A stretch of 64,000 bases of DNA from Bdellovibrio sp. qaytius (GTDB lineage Bacteria; Bdellovibrionota; Bdellovibrionia; Bdellovibrionales; Bdellovibrionaceae). The position numbers were made by a program, and so were the translations under genes. Numbering within the stretch: the first letter of the stretch is position 1; every line of letters begins with the position of its first letter. The stretch is from contig CP025734.1 of NCBI GenBank assembly GCA_004011035.1, forward strand, positions 2,564,001-2,628,000, written 5' to 3'. Below, piece by piece: positions 41,326-49,632 of this stretch. A model generated the notes under the pieces. That model did not search any database and was not told the origin of the DNA. It was given only the letters and a program-made list of their open reading frames with translations.

Positions 41326-42114
41326 CTAGTTGATGTGTACTTCTTTAGCGCCAGCGCCGTAGATTTTTTCAAACCAAGCATCGTCGATACTTTTTGGGTC
41401 ACCCTCATAAACTAACTCACCACCTTTAAGTGCCACAACGCGAGTTGCGTATTGGCGCACTAAAGATAAGAAGTGAAGATTACATATGATAGTGATTCCT
41501 AATTCTTGGTTTACTTTTCTTAAGTAATCCATAACCACGTGACAAGTTGCTGGATCTAATGAAGCAACTGGTTCGTCAGCTAATAGGATTTGCGGATTCT
41601 GTGTAAGAGCTCTGGCGATCGCCACACGTTGCTGTTGACCACCAGATAACTGATCTGCACGGATATGCGCTTTTTCAGCGATACCCACGAGTTTTAAGTA
41701 CTTCATCGCTTCAGCAATATCTTCATCTGAAAAGATTCCGAATAAGCTTTTAAGCGTCGAAGTTTTTGAAAGTTTACCCATCAACACGTTGCTAAGAACC
41801 GAGTGACGTGGAATCAAATTGAAATGTTGAAAGATCATTCCTACATTTTGGCGAAGCCATTTGATATCCGTAGCTTTTTCAAGTTTGACTAAGTCTTTTT
41901 CAACTTTGCCGTCATTGAATACCATTTCACCAGCTGTTGGTTCATTCAGGCGGTTAATACAACGAAGCATCGTTGATTTACCTGATCCTGAAAGACCGAT
42001 CACAACTAAGAACTCACCCTTTTTAACATCGAAGCTCACGCCTTTAAGGGCCTGCACTCCGTTAGGGTAAGTCTTTTGTAAGTTCTTAATACTTAAGATG
42101 GGTTTTACTGACAT
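41326..42114 (-). CDS. phnC: phosphonate-type ABC transporter ATP-binding protein
   Basis: 262 residues with the complete ABC ATPase set: Walker A GLSGSGKST, Q-loop in GMIFQHFNLIP, signature LSGGQQQRVAIARAL, Walker B ILLADEPVASLDP and the H-loop as CNLHFLSLVRQYATRVVALK. The NLH form instead of the common SH is typical of the PhnC group. It sits between phnD and phnE with 10-11-nt spacers. Confidence 0.94.
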   Translation of the reverse strand: MSVKPILSIKNLQKTYPNGVQALKGVSFDVKKGEFLVVIGLSGSGKSTMLRCINRLNEPTAGEMVFNDGKVEKDLVKLEKATDIKWLRQNVGMIFQHFNLIPRHSVLSNVLMGKLSKTSTLKSLFGIFSDEDIAEAMKYLKLVGIAEKAHIRADQLSGGQQQRVAIARALTQNPQILLADEPVASLDPATCHVVMDYLRKVNQELGITIICNLHFLSLVRQYATRVVALKGGELVYEGDPKSIDDAWFEKIYGAGAKEVHIN

Positions 42115-42124
42115 TATTTTAAAC

Positions 42125-43051
42125 CTATTTTTTCATTAAATCGTCTGGATTTACGCCAACTGTTTTTAACATTTCACGAACGCCATTGTAATCAGCGTCT
42201 GTTGCTTTTTTCAATTCAGTTACGCCGTAGATCGCTTTAAACGCTGCTTTACCTTCTTCAGTAGTTACGAAAGACATGAAAGCGTCAACGATTTTGTTTT
42301 TCATTTCTTCAGACATTTCTTTTCTGAAGATGATTGGATCGTTCGGGATATGTTGTGATAAATCGATAATAGCGATTTTTTTCTCAACATCTGGGTACTG
42401 AGTTTTAACTAAACGACGAGCGTCTTCGATTTCTTCAGTGCCAGAAGCATTTTTAGAAGGTGGAGAGTAGAATGCAGCGCCGGCATCAACTTGGCCTTGG
42501 TAAACCATAGAGATTACGTTGTCGTGCTTTTGTGCGAAAACAGTTTCTTTAACTTCAATTTTTTTATCTTTTAAAGATTTAGTCGGAAGAATAAAACCAG
42601 AAGCTGATGAAGGATCAACGAAAGCTACTTTTTTGCCAGCAAGATCTTCTAATTTTTTGATTGGACCATCTGCTTTAGCAACGAACATAGATTGGTAAGT
42701 CGCGGCACCATGACGTAACACAGTGATTTTAGCTTCTACGCCGTATTTGTTGTTAGCTAAGATGTAACCGAAAGTGTTGATCGCAGCAACGTCAGCACGT
42801 TTAGTACCGAATGCTTCAACAACAGCTACGTAAGATTGCGGAATAGTAACTTCATATTTGTAAGGAGTGTGAGCTTCTAAGTACTCTTTAAATTTTTTAG
42901 AGTTATCTTCGATAACTTTAGCATCCACTGAAGGAACAAAGTGAAGTTTAATCGGATTTTCAGCAGAACCAAGTTCAGCTTTATTTTTTGTACAACCAAC
43001 GATTGATAAACCAACCATGATCGTTACGATAACGCTTAAAAAATTTTTCAT
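42125..43051 (-). CDS. phnD: phosphonate-type substrate-binding lipoprotein
   Basis: 308 residues with a lipoprotein signal (lipobox SIVGC at Cys20). The mature part has the PhnD-like periplasmic-binding fold: LHFVPSVDAKVIEDNSKKFK, YVAVVEAFGTKRADVAAINT, DLAGKKVAFVDPSSASGFIL and VYQGQVDAGAAFYSP. First gene of the transporter operon, with AGGGAG upstream. Its lipid anchor is unusual for Gram-negative PhnD, which is normally soluble in the periplasm. Confidence 0.92.
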   Translation of the reverse strand: MKNFLSVIVTIMVGLSIVGCTKNKAELGSAENPIKLHFVPSVDAKVIEDNSKKFKEYLEAHTPYKYEVTIPQSYVAVVEAFGTKRADVAAINTFGYILANNKYGVEAKITVLRHGAATYQSMFVAKADGPIKKLEDLAGKKVAFVDPSSASGFILPTKSLKDKKIEVKETVFAQKHDNVISMVYQGQVDAGAAFYSPPSKNASGTEEIEDARRLVKTQYPDVEKKIAIIDLSQHIPNDPIIFRKEMSEEMKNKIVDAFMSFVTTEEGKAAFKAIYGVTELKKATDADYNGVREMLKTVGVNPDDLMKK

Positions 43052-43082
43052 AAGTCTCCCTGTTATTTTACTTTTTTTCGGC

Positions 43083-43117
43083 TGGCAAACCGTACCAAAA
43101 AAAAATGGTATTTGCCA
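43083..43117. repeat. inverted repeat in the phnD / HAD-gene intergenic region
   Basis: TGGCAAA and TTTGCCA flank TACC/GGTA around an A9T loop; one arm has a CCG bulge. It lies between two divergent start codons and could be an operator or a leader structure of phnD. Confidence 0.4.
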
Positions 43118-43161
43118 ACAGTTACATTGCCTAATTCAGCATCCTTAGTTAGGTTAGTTTC

Positions 43162-43908
43162 ATGAATCAACCGCAAGATCCCAGACTTAAACAGTCTTTG
43201 AAGCAAAGTCTTAAATCAATCCTGACAATTGCTGCTGAAAAACCGCGCACCGTGTGTGTTTTTGACCTCGATTCAACGCTATTCAACGTAAGTCCACGCA
43301 CCCAACAAATTTTGAATGAGTTCGCAGAGCTGCATAAGCCTGAGCTTAAAAAAGTAGAGATTTTACACACTGACTGGGGTCTTAAAGAATCTTTAGTCCG
43401 TGCCGGCTACAAGTTTGATGAAAGCCCCGAGCTTCACCACTCGCTTCGTGATTTTTGGGTCGACCGCTTTTTTACCAATGAATATTTACATTTCGATATT
43501 CCCTACCGTGGAGCTGTTCCGTATGTGCAGCGCCTGTTTGAAACGGGTTGTGAAATTCATTATCTTACGGGCCGCGATGTGGCTCGCATGGGTATTGGCA
43601 CAATGGAAGTTTTAAAAAAATGGGGATTTCCTATTGAAGCAAAAAATTTGCATTTAAAACCACACAGATCTATGGATGATCATCAGTTTAAAGTGGATTG
43701 GGTTGTTGAGCGTTTTCCATTAGATAAATACCCGCCTGATTTAGCTCCTGTTTATTTTTTCGAAAATGAACCTGTGAATATTAATCTGTTAGGCCAAGTT
43801 CGTCCTGATATTCATATTGTACAATTAGATACGACTCATTCTCGCCAACAAGAAGTGAATGTTCCGGTGTTGAAAGTTTCAAATTTTTATTACGAAGAGG
43901 ACAACTAA
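43162..43908 (+). CDS. HAD-superfamily hydrolase
   Basis: 248 residues. Motif I is FDLDSTL (nucleophile Asp35, acid/base Asp37) and motif II is the Thr in HYLTGRD. The motif III Lys is probably in FKVDWV, and the acidic motif IV is weaker (FFENEPVNINL). The cap is formed by the helical stretch about 45-105. It is probably a small-molecule or nucleotide phosphatase; substrate unknown. A weak -10 ends 6 nt before the ATG and no ribosome binding site is seen. The stop overlaps the start of the RsmI-like gene (TAATG). Confidence 0.8.
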   Translation: MNQPQDPRLKQSLKQSLKSILTIAAEKPRTVCVFDLDSTLFNVSPRTQQILNEFAELHKPELKKVEILHTDWGLKESLVRAGYKFDESPELHHSLRDFWVDRFFTNEYLHFDIPYRGAVPYVQRLFETGCEIHYLTGRDVARMGIGTMEVLKKWGFPIEAKNLHLKPHRSMDDHQFKVDWVVERFPLDKYPPDLAPVYFFENEPVNINLLGQVRPDIHIVQLDTTHSRQQEVNVPVLKVSNFYYEEDN

Positions 43909-44573
43909 TGTTGTATTTAGTCGCAACCCCTATTGGTGATGTTTCAGAAATTACTTTGCGCGCGTTAGAAGTTTTAAAATCAGCCGATATTATTTTATGT
44001 GAATCGACAAAAGAAACTTCAAAATTACTTAAACAGTTAGACATCAAAGCCAAAAGATACGAGCTGTTAAATGAACACTCAACTCTTGAAGATTTAAAAA
44101 TGTTAACTGAGTTGTGTAAAACTCAGACTGTGGCCTTAGTTTCTGACTGCGGCACTCCGGGCTTTTGTGATCCAGGTAATGATTTGATCGGCTTTTGTCG
44201 TCGTGCGAGCGTTAAAGTAAAATCTGTTCTGGGGCCATCTTCTTTAATGGGCTTATTATCTTTAACTTCTCGTCGCATGAATGAATTTGTATTTCGTGGC
44301 TTTTTACCGGCTGAATCTGAATCACGTGAAAAAGAATGGGTAAAACTTAAAAACGAAAAAAGAGCGATCATTATTATGGATACGCCTTACCGTTTGAAAA
44401 AAACTATTGATGAATTAAATCGTCATTTCGTTGGCCGCCAAGCTTTATTGGCTTTAAATTTATCACAGAATGATGAATTAGTTTTAGAAGGTACGCCTAA
44501 TCATATCATTCAGAATTTAGACCGCGATAAAGCTGAATTTATGCTTTTGATTTATCCTAACGAGAAAGTTTAA
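43908..44573 (+). CDS. RsmI-like SAM-dependent methyltransferase
   Basis: RsmI 2'-O-methylates C1402 of 16S rRNA. The 221-residue protein has the tetrapyrrole-methylase fold landmarks: LYLVATPIGDVSEITLRALE, ADIILCESTKETSKLL, LVSDCGTPGFCDPGNDLI, VLGPSSLMGLLSLTS and FRGFLPAE. It lacks about 60 C-terminal residues of a typical 280-residue RsmI, and the usual DTR is DES-like (CEST). It could be a true short RsmI or a paralogue with another target. The start overlaps the HAD-gene stop. Confidence 0.8.
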   Translation: MLYLVATPIGDVSEITLRALEVLKSADIILCESTKETSKLLKQLDIKAKRYELLNEHSTLEDLKMLTELCKTQTVALVSDCGTPGFCDPGNDLIGFCRRASVKVKSVLGPSSLMGLLSLTSRRMNEFVFRGFLPAESESREKEWVKLKNEKRAIIIMDTPYRLKKTIDELNRHFVGRQALLALNLSQNDELVLEGTPNHIIQNLDRDKAEFMLLIYPNEKV

Positions 44574-44582
44574 TTTCTTAAA

Positions 44583-47024
44583 GTGCAACAACTCCCCATT
44601 GATCCGCACTTAGATGGCATAGTTACTAAAATCACTGGTGATAAACCTGTGATTTTAATGGCCAGCCCTGGATCTGGTAAGACGACGCGTGTGCCGGCAC
44701 ATTTATTAAAAAAAATTAAAGGTCATTCTTCGCAAAAAATTATCGTGATCGTGCCGAAAAGAGTTTCGGCTTTATCGGCCGCTGATCGCATAGCTTCAGA
44801 AAATAATTGGGTCTTAGGCGAAGATGTCGGCTATCAAGTGCGTTTTGAAAATAAAGTCAGTCGGCAGACACAGTTAATTTTTATGACTGAGGGTTTATTT
44901 TTAAAACGCATTCAATCCCCTGGTTTTTGGGATGAAATTCACACTTTAATTATTGATGAGTTTCACGAACGCTCAAGCTCGATTGATATGATTCTAGGTC
45001 TTAGCTTTGAACAAAAAGTGCTTGGGCGAAAACTGCAGCTTGTGGTTATGTCTGCAACGTTAAATTTACAACAGTTACAAAACTTTTTAGGAGATAGCGA
45101 GACTATTAACGTCGAAGCCCCGCCTCACAAATTAGAAATAATTTATTCTGAGAAAAACCAAAAACTTATTTGTGACGATATGTTTTTTAATCACCTTAAA
45201 GAAACTTTGCAAAAAGCGTGGAAGACGACGCAAAAAGATGTTTTGATTTTTCTACCTGGTCAGCGCGAGATTTTACGCTTTAGAAATATTATTCAGCCGC
45301 TGTTTCCGCAAAACCGTATTGAAATTTTGCATGGCTCGTTAAGCTTAAATGAACAAAAACAAATTGTTCGTAATGATACTGGTGTGGGGCGAAGAATTAT
45401 TCTTAGTACCAACGTGGCCGAAAGCTCGATCACTGTTTCGGGTTTGGATTGTGTGATTGATTCTGGCTTAGAGAAAAAATCTTACCGCGAAAACAAGGTT
45501 GGATTTTCTGGTTTAGATCTTCAACGTATTTCATTATTTTCAGCTAAACAGCGCGCAGGTCGTGCGGCCCGCGAACAGGCTGGATACTGTTTTAAGCTTT
45601 GGCATGCGACTGATGAAATGTCGATGAAAGAACAAATCGAACCTGAAATTTTAAAAACTTCACTGCTTGAAGAATCTTTAGTTTTACATCAGCAAGAAGT
45701 AACTGATTTAGATTCATTTTCGTGGTTAACAAAACCATTAACGTACACGATTAAACAAGCCCGTCATAAATTACTGAAATGGAATCTCATCACTGAGTCT
45801 TCAGCGTTAACTCCACTAGCAGCTTTAGTTTCTAAATGGCCACTGTCGATTGAAAATTCAATTCTGCATTACGAATTAAGTTTGCGCGGTTTTTCAAACG
45901 ACTCAGCAAAGTTAATCGCCGTTTTAGAATCTGGCAGTGTTGAATCAGTTTTAGAAAAAAATAAAAACTTTAACGGATCTGATGTCGCAAAAATCATTGA
46001 TAGCGGTTCATTAGATTTTTCAAGCGAACGCATTTATCAGCAGATTTTATCAAGTTGTAAGGTTTCTGCTAAAAATACAACTCAAGATTCGTTTGAAACA
46101 GCATTAATTCAAATCTATGCAGCGTCTTTTCCAGAAAAAGTGGCTTTTGTTAAAAACAAAAACAACGCTGTATCTATGTTTGGTCGTGGTCTGCAAGTCG
46201 CTGCGGGGTCACAGGCGGCGAATTCTGATTTTTTTATTGCGCTAGCTGGCCGCGAAAATCATACGCAATTTACCCAAATCGTGTGTGCTTTAGGCTTTGA
46301 TAAAAAGTTAGCGCAAGAAATATTTGCTCCGTTAGCAAAAAAACAAAGCGAAGTTCATTATGATTTTGAAAAAAATGAGTTCTTTAAAACCGAACAGCTT
46401 AAGTTTGAAACTTTTGTCTTAAACGACTACGGCAAATCTCGATTAAATGCCGATGAGCTTAAGAAAAACTGGAAAGAATTTTTTAAGAAAAGCTCTTTAG
46501 ATTTTTTAAAGATTCACCCCAGTTATGAAAAAATTAAAGATCGTTTAAGTTTTTTAGCTCGTAAAGACATGTCATTAAGTGATGAGAGCAAAATTCAAAT
46601 CGAAAATTTTGAAGATTTACTAACCGATTATATCTTGCAAGGCTATGACAGCTTTGAAGATTATAAAAACTGTGATTTGTTTTATTTAAGTTATCAGGTT
46701 TTGAATGAACAAATGAGTGATCTGTTACAAAACCTTCCGGATTCAGTAAAATCTAATCGTGGTCGCAGTCACGATGTGGATTATAAAGATGATAAAGCGC
46801 CAATGATTTCACTTAAAATCCAAGATGCTTTTGGTTGGAAAGACACTCCGAAAATTTGTCATGGTAAATTTACCTTAACCCTTGAATTATTGGCCCCAAA
46901 TATGCGACCAACTCAGATAACAAGTCAGTTGGGGCTATTCTGGAAGAACAGCTACACAGATGTGCGCAAAGATTTACGCGCACGTTACCCTAAACATGAT
47001 TGGCCAGAAGATCCATCGACTTAA
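44583..47024 (+). CDS. hrpB: ATP-dependent RNA helicase HrpB
   Basis: 813 residues, DEAH/RHA-type helicase: motif I SPGSGKTTRVP (29-39), motif II DEFHER, motif III SATLN, motif IV region LIFLPGQREILRF, motif V STNVAESSITV and motif VI QRAGRAAREQAG. A C-terminal HrpB-specific domain includes LAPNMRPTQITSQLGLFWKN and ARYPKHDWPEDP. The reading frame starts with a GTG. The HrpB role is not well defined; it is not essential in E. coli. Follows the RsmI-like gene by 9 nt. Confidence 0.95.
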   Translation: MQQLPIDPHLDGIVTKITGDKPVILMASPGSGKTTRVPAHLLKKIKGHSSQKIIVIVPKRVSALSAADRIASENNWVLGEDVGYQVRFENKVSRQTQLIFMTEGLFLKRIQSPGFWDEIHTLIIDEFHERSSSIDMILGLSFEQKVLGRKLQLVVMSATLNLQQLQNFLGDSETINVEAPPHKLEIIYSEKNQKLICDDMFFNHLKETLQKAWKTTQKDVLIFLPGQREILRFRNIIQPLFPQNRIEILHGSLSLNEQKQIVRNDTGVGRRIILSTNVAESSITVSGLDCVIDSGLEKKSYRENKVGFSGLDLQRISLFSAKQRAGRAAREQAGYCFKLWHATDEMSMKEQIEPEILKTSLLEESLVLHQQEVTDLDSFSWLTKPLTYTIKQARHKLLKWNLITESSALTPLAALVSKWPLSIENSILHYELSLRGFSNDSAKLIAVLESGSVESVLEKNKNFNGSDVAKIIDSGSLDFSSERIYQQILSSCKVSAKNTTQDSFETALIQIYAASFPEKVAFVKNKNNAVSMFGRGLQVAAGSQAANSDFFIALAGRENHTQFTQIVCALGFDKKLAQEIFAPLAKKQSEVHYDFEKNEFFKTEQLKFETFVLNDYGKSRLNADELKKNWKEFFKKSSLDFLKIHPSYEKIKDRLSFLARKDMSLSDESKIQIENFEDLLTDYILQGYDSFEDYKNCDLFYLSYQVLNEQMSDLLQNLPDSVKSNRGRSHDVDYKDDKAPMISLKIQDAFGWKDTPKICHGKFTLTLELLAPNMRPTQITSQLGLFWKNSYTDVRKDLRARYPKHDWPEDPST

Positions 47025-47037
47025 GAAAGTGATATGC

Positions 47038-47493
47038 ATGAATAACCTTCGCGAAAAACATCCGTTCTTGCACAAAATTAGCGTTCTTATGGATAGCAAA
47101 TATGAATTTTTTGGAATTAGTTTTGGTTTTGATTTTATCATTGGTCTTTTGCCATTTTGGGGTAATTTAACCACGACAGCGATTTCGTTATTTACAGTGG
47201 TGTATTCGGCATTTCACGGTGTTTCAGTGATTGTGTTGTTGCGCATGCTTTTAAATATTAGCGTTGATATGGTTATCACAGCTATTCCTGTTTTTGGAAA
47301 CTTGGCCGATGTTTTCTGGAAAGCGAACGCTAAAAATTATAAAATTCTAGATAATTATCTGCAAAACCCAGGGCGCACAGTTAAACGTTCGCTCTTTGCA
47401 AATTTAGCAATACTTGGAACTTACCTTGCGATTATTGCAGGATGCTTTTACGGTTTATACCGCTTAACTGTCTACGTTATTTCTTTATTTTAA
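47038..47493 (+). CDS. DUF4112 membrane protein
   Basis: 151 residues. The start at 47038 is the first ATG that gives the family-like N-terminus (MNNLREKHPFLHKISVLMDS). Three hydrophobic segments are present (about 27-70, 80-95 and 125-148). The family signature appears as FGISFGFDFIIGLLPFWGN and VITAIPVFGNLADVFWKANA. Function unknown in general. 13 nt after hrpB, so probably co-transcribed. Its end overlaps convergent cysE by 9 nt. Confidence 0.85.
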   Translation: MNNLREKHPFLHKISVLMDSKYEFFGISFGFDFIIGLLPFWGNLTTTAISLFTVVYSAFHGVSVIVLLRMLLNISVDMVITAIPVFGNLADVFWKANAKNYKILDNYLQNPGRTVKRSLFANLAILGTYLAIIAGCFYGLYRLTVYVISLF

Positions 47494-47994
47494 AGTCACT
47501 GATTGCGGAGCCACGATCACAGAATGTGGTGGTACATCTTTAATAACCACAGCATTGGCACCAATTTTTGAATGATCACCAATCATGATGGGGCCAAGAA
47601 TTTTTGCTCCTGTACCGATTAGCACGTGATTTCCTACAGTGGGATGGCGTTTAATCGGTTCGAATTTCATTCCACCTAATGTCACACCATGAAAGATAAC
47701 GCAATCATCACCAACAATCGCTGTTTCACCAATCACACAACCTACGCCGTGATCGATCACTAAACGTTTTCCAAGTTGTGCACCCGGATGAATTTCAATG
47801 CCTGTTAAAGTTCTTGAAATATCGGCCACTAAACGAGCGATAAAAAATAGTTTACAAACATACAGTGCATGCGCAATACGATGAAAAAAAATAGCGCGTG
47901 GGCCTGGGTATAAAAGCAAAATCTCTAACATTGATTTCGCAGCTGGATCGTAATTTTTGTAAGCGCGAATAAATGAGATCACTTGCCATTCCAT
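47485..47994 (-). CDS. cysE: serine O-acetyltransferase
   Basis: Acetylates L-serine with acetyl-CoA, the first step of cysteine synthesis. The left-handed beta-helix carries the SAT signature: IEIHPGAQLGKRLVIDHGVG, CVIGETAIVGDDCVIFHGVT, and KRHPTVGNHVLIGTGAKILG. The catalytic His/Asp pair lies in IDHG. At 169 residues it is the short form without the long N-terminal helical domain of E. coli CysE. The start lies in the 3' end of the upstream HD-domain gene (16-nt overlap). Confidence 0.93.
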   Translation of the reverse strand: MEWQVISFIRAYKNYDPAAKSMLEILLLYPGPRAIFFHRIAHALYVCKLFFIARLVADISRTLTGIEIHPGAQLGKRLVIDHGVGCVIGETAIVGDDCVIFHGVTLGGMKFEPIKRHPTVGNHVLIGTGAKILGPIMIGDHSKIGANAVVIKDVPPHSVIVAPQSVTLK

Positions 47995-48962
47995 TTCGTT
48001 TTTAAATCATCTAAGTAGAAGTATCTTTCAAAGTTTTCATTATAGCGTGACCAAGATTCACCGCTTTGGCGCTCTTGATTGATAAATGACATCATTGTAT
48101 CCATTTTTGAATCCATATCATCGATCATTGCCACAACCAGCGCTTCAGGAAACATCGGCACTTTAGGTGAACCATATTCTAACTTACCATGGTGAGCTAA
48201 AATAATGTGTTTTAAAACCGTACGTAAATCATCCGGAAATCCCAAAATTTTCTGAGATTTCTTTTCAACTAACTCACAAGCCAATAACATATGACCCAGT
48301 AACTGCCCTTGGTTGGTGTAATAAATTTGTTGCTGTTCGGTTTGATCAAGCTCCCAGATTTTTCCTAAATCGTGAAAAATAGCTCCGAAAATTAATAAGT
48401 CTTTATTTAAATAACTATAGTGCGAGGCCATGAACTGCATAACTTTACAGATTGAAACCACATGTTCTAATAATCCCCCACGATGAGCGTGATGAATTGT
48501 TTTTGCCGCCGGAGCTCTTAACATGCGCGCTTTAATATCTTCGTCTTGCAGGCAGTCTTGCAATAGCTGTTTTAAAGGTGCGATTTCGATTTCTTTAACC
48601 ATTTGGCTGAGTTCAGCAAAAAGAGAATAGGTATCGATCTGGCGTTCTCTGATTTTGTAGTCGTCTTTATTAATTGTGGCATCGTCGACTTTATCTAAAC
48701 GATGAATAATTAACTGCTTACGTTGATTATAAATTTGAACGACGCCTTTAATCTTGATCAGATCACCGATGTCAAAACGTGAACTGACTTCTTCGATGTT
48801 ATCCCAGATACGTCCGTCAAGCTGACCTGACTGATCACCGATCAGAACAGTTAAAAAAGTTTTTCCTGTTTTACCCACGCCTAAGATTTTATCTTTAACT
48901 AAAAAAATACGATCTTGAACAGGATCTTTATCATTTAAATTTTTGATCGGTGTATTAACCAT
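47979..48962 (-). CDS. YhaM-type 3'-5' exoribonuclease (OB fold plus HD domain)
   Basis: 327 residues. N-terminal OB-fold domain (about 15-95, GKTFLTVLIGDQSGQLDGRI) and a C-terminal HD domain (about 165-300) with metal ligands in HHAHRGGLLEHV, FGAIFHDLGKIWEL, LAHHGKLEYGSP and MIDDMDSKMDTM. This architecture matches YhaM/CBF1 exoribonucleases that trim RNA 3' ends. HD proteins of this group can also act on DNA, so the substrate is inferred. It lies in the mla-alr operon. Confidence 0.88.
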   Translation of the reverse strand: MVNTPIKNLNDKDPVQDRIFLVKDKILGVGKTGKTFLTVLIGDQSGQLDGRIWDNIEEVSSRFDIGDLIKIKGVVQIYNQRKQLIIHRLDKVDDATINKDDYKIRERQIDTYSLFAELSQMVKEIEIAPLKQLLQDCLQDEDIKARMLRAPAAKTIHHAHRGGLLEHVVSICKVMQFMASHYSYLNKDLLIFGAIFHDLGKIWELDQTEQQQIYYTNQGQLLGHMLLACELVEKKSQKILGFPDDLRTVLKHIILAHHGKLEYGSPKVPMFPEALVVAMIDDMDSKMDTMMSFINQERQSGESWSRYNENFERYFYLDDLKTKWNGK

Positions 48963-48972
48963 AAAAACCCTG

Positions 48973-49632
48973 CTATTTGGTAACGTCTTTTTTCATGTCG
49001 AAAATCGCTGTGCACATCTTATCACTGTATCTTGAATCGAATAGATTTAAGTGCGTCAGATAATATTGAATTCCTTTTTTAAACACAAATACATACTGCC
49101 CTGAGAGCACATGCGCATAAGTGTGGTCGGTCGTATTCAATTTTAGAAAGGTTTTATCCTGAAGCTTGCTGAATTTAGGCTTTAAATCAACGAATTGACC
49201 GCAACCTAAGCCATATTCTTCATCACGTATTTTAACTTTAGGTGAATCACTGATATAAAATAAAAACGCTAGCTCAGGTTTAGTTTCAAATTGCTCTGGC
49301 GGAAACCTTAAATAAAAACTTCCATCACCAGTCACATAATCTTTTAAATCAATGGCTCCGCCGCCATTAGGTAATTTAAATAATAACCGCGAATAACTTA
49401 AAACTTCTTTTTGATCAGTTTGTATTTCAACTTCTAAATCGGTGAACATATATTCGGGTTCAACCGATACGCCTTCACCCATGCTTTTTTTAATCGCCGT
49501 AAAGACAGCTTCTGGCACTTTAAAGTCAGAGGCTAATGCATTATTCACAATAACCTTAGCTTTCGGTTCTTCAGCTTTTTTACATGAGGCTAACGCGAAA
49601 GTTAAAACGATCGCAGCGGCTAAAGTTTTCAC
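48973..49632 (-). CDS. lipoprotein of unknown function
   Basis: 219 residues starting with a GTG that overlaps the upstream stop (GTGA). Lipoprotein signal MKTLAAAIVLTFALASC with lipobox LASC at Cys17. The mature part is mixed alpha/beta (KSMGEGVSVEPEYMFTDLEV, YSRLLFKLPNGGGAIDLKDY, TYAHVLSGQYVFVFKKGIQY). No family recognised. Its place in an operon with MCE-type transporter genes suggests an envelope role. Confidence 0.8.
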   Translation of the reverse strand: MKTLAAAIVLTFALASCKKAEEPKAKVIVNNALASDFKVPEAVFTAIKKSMGEGVSVEPEYMFTDLEVEIQTDQKEVLSYSRLLFKLPNGGGAIDLKDYVTGDGSFYLRFPPEQFETKPELAFLFYISDSPKVKIRDEEYGLGCGQFVDLKPKFSKLQDKTFLKLNTTDHTYAHVLSGQYVFVFKKGIQYYLTHLNLFDSRYSDKMCTAIFDMKKDVTK

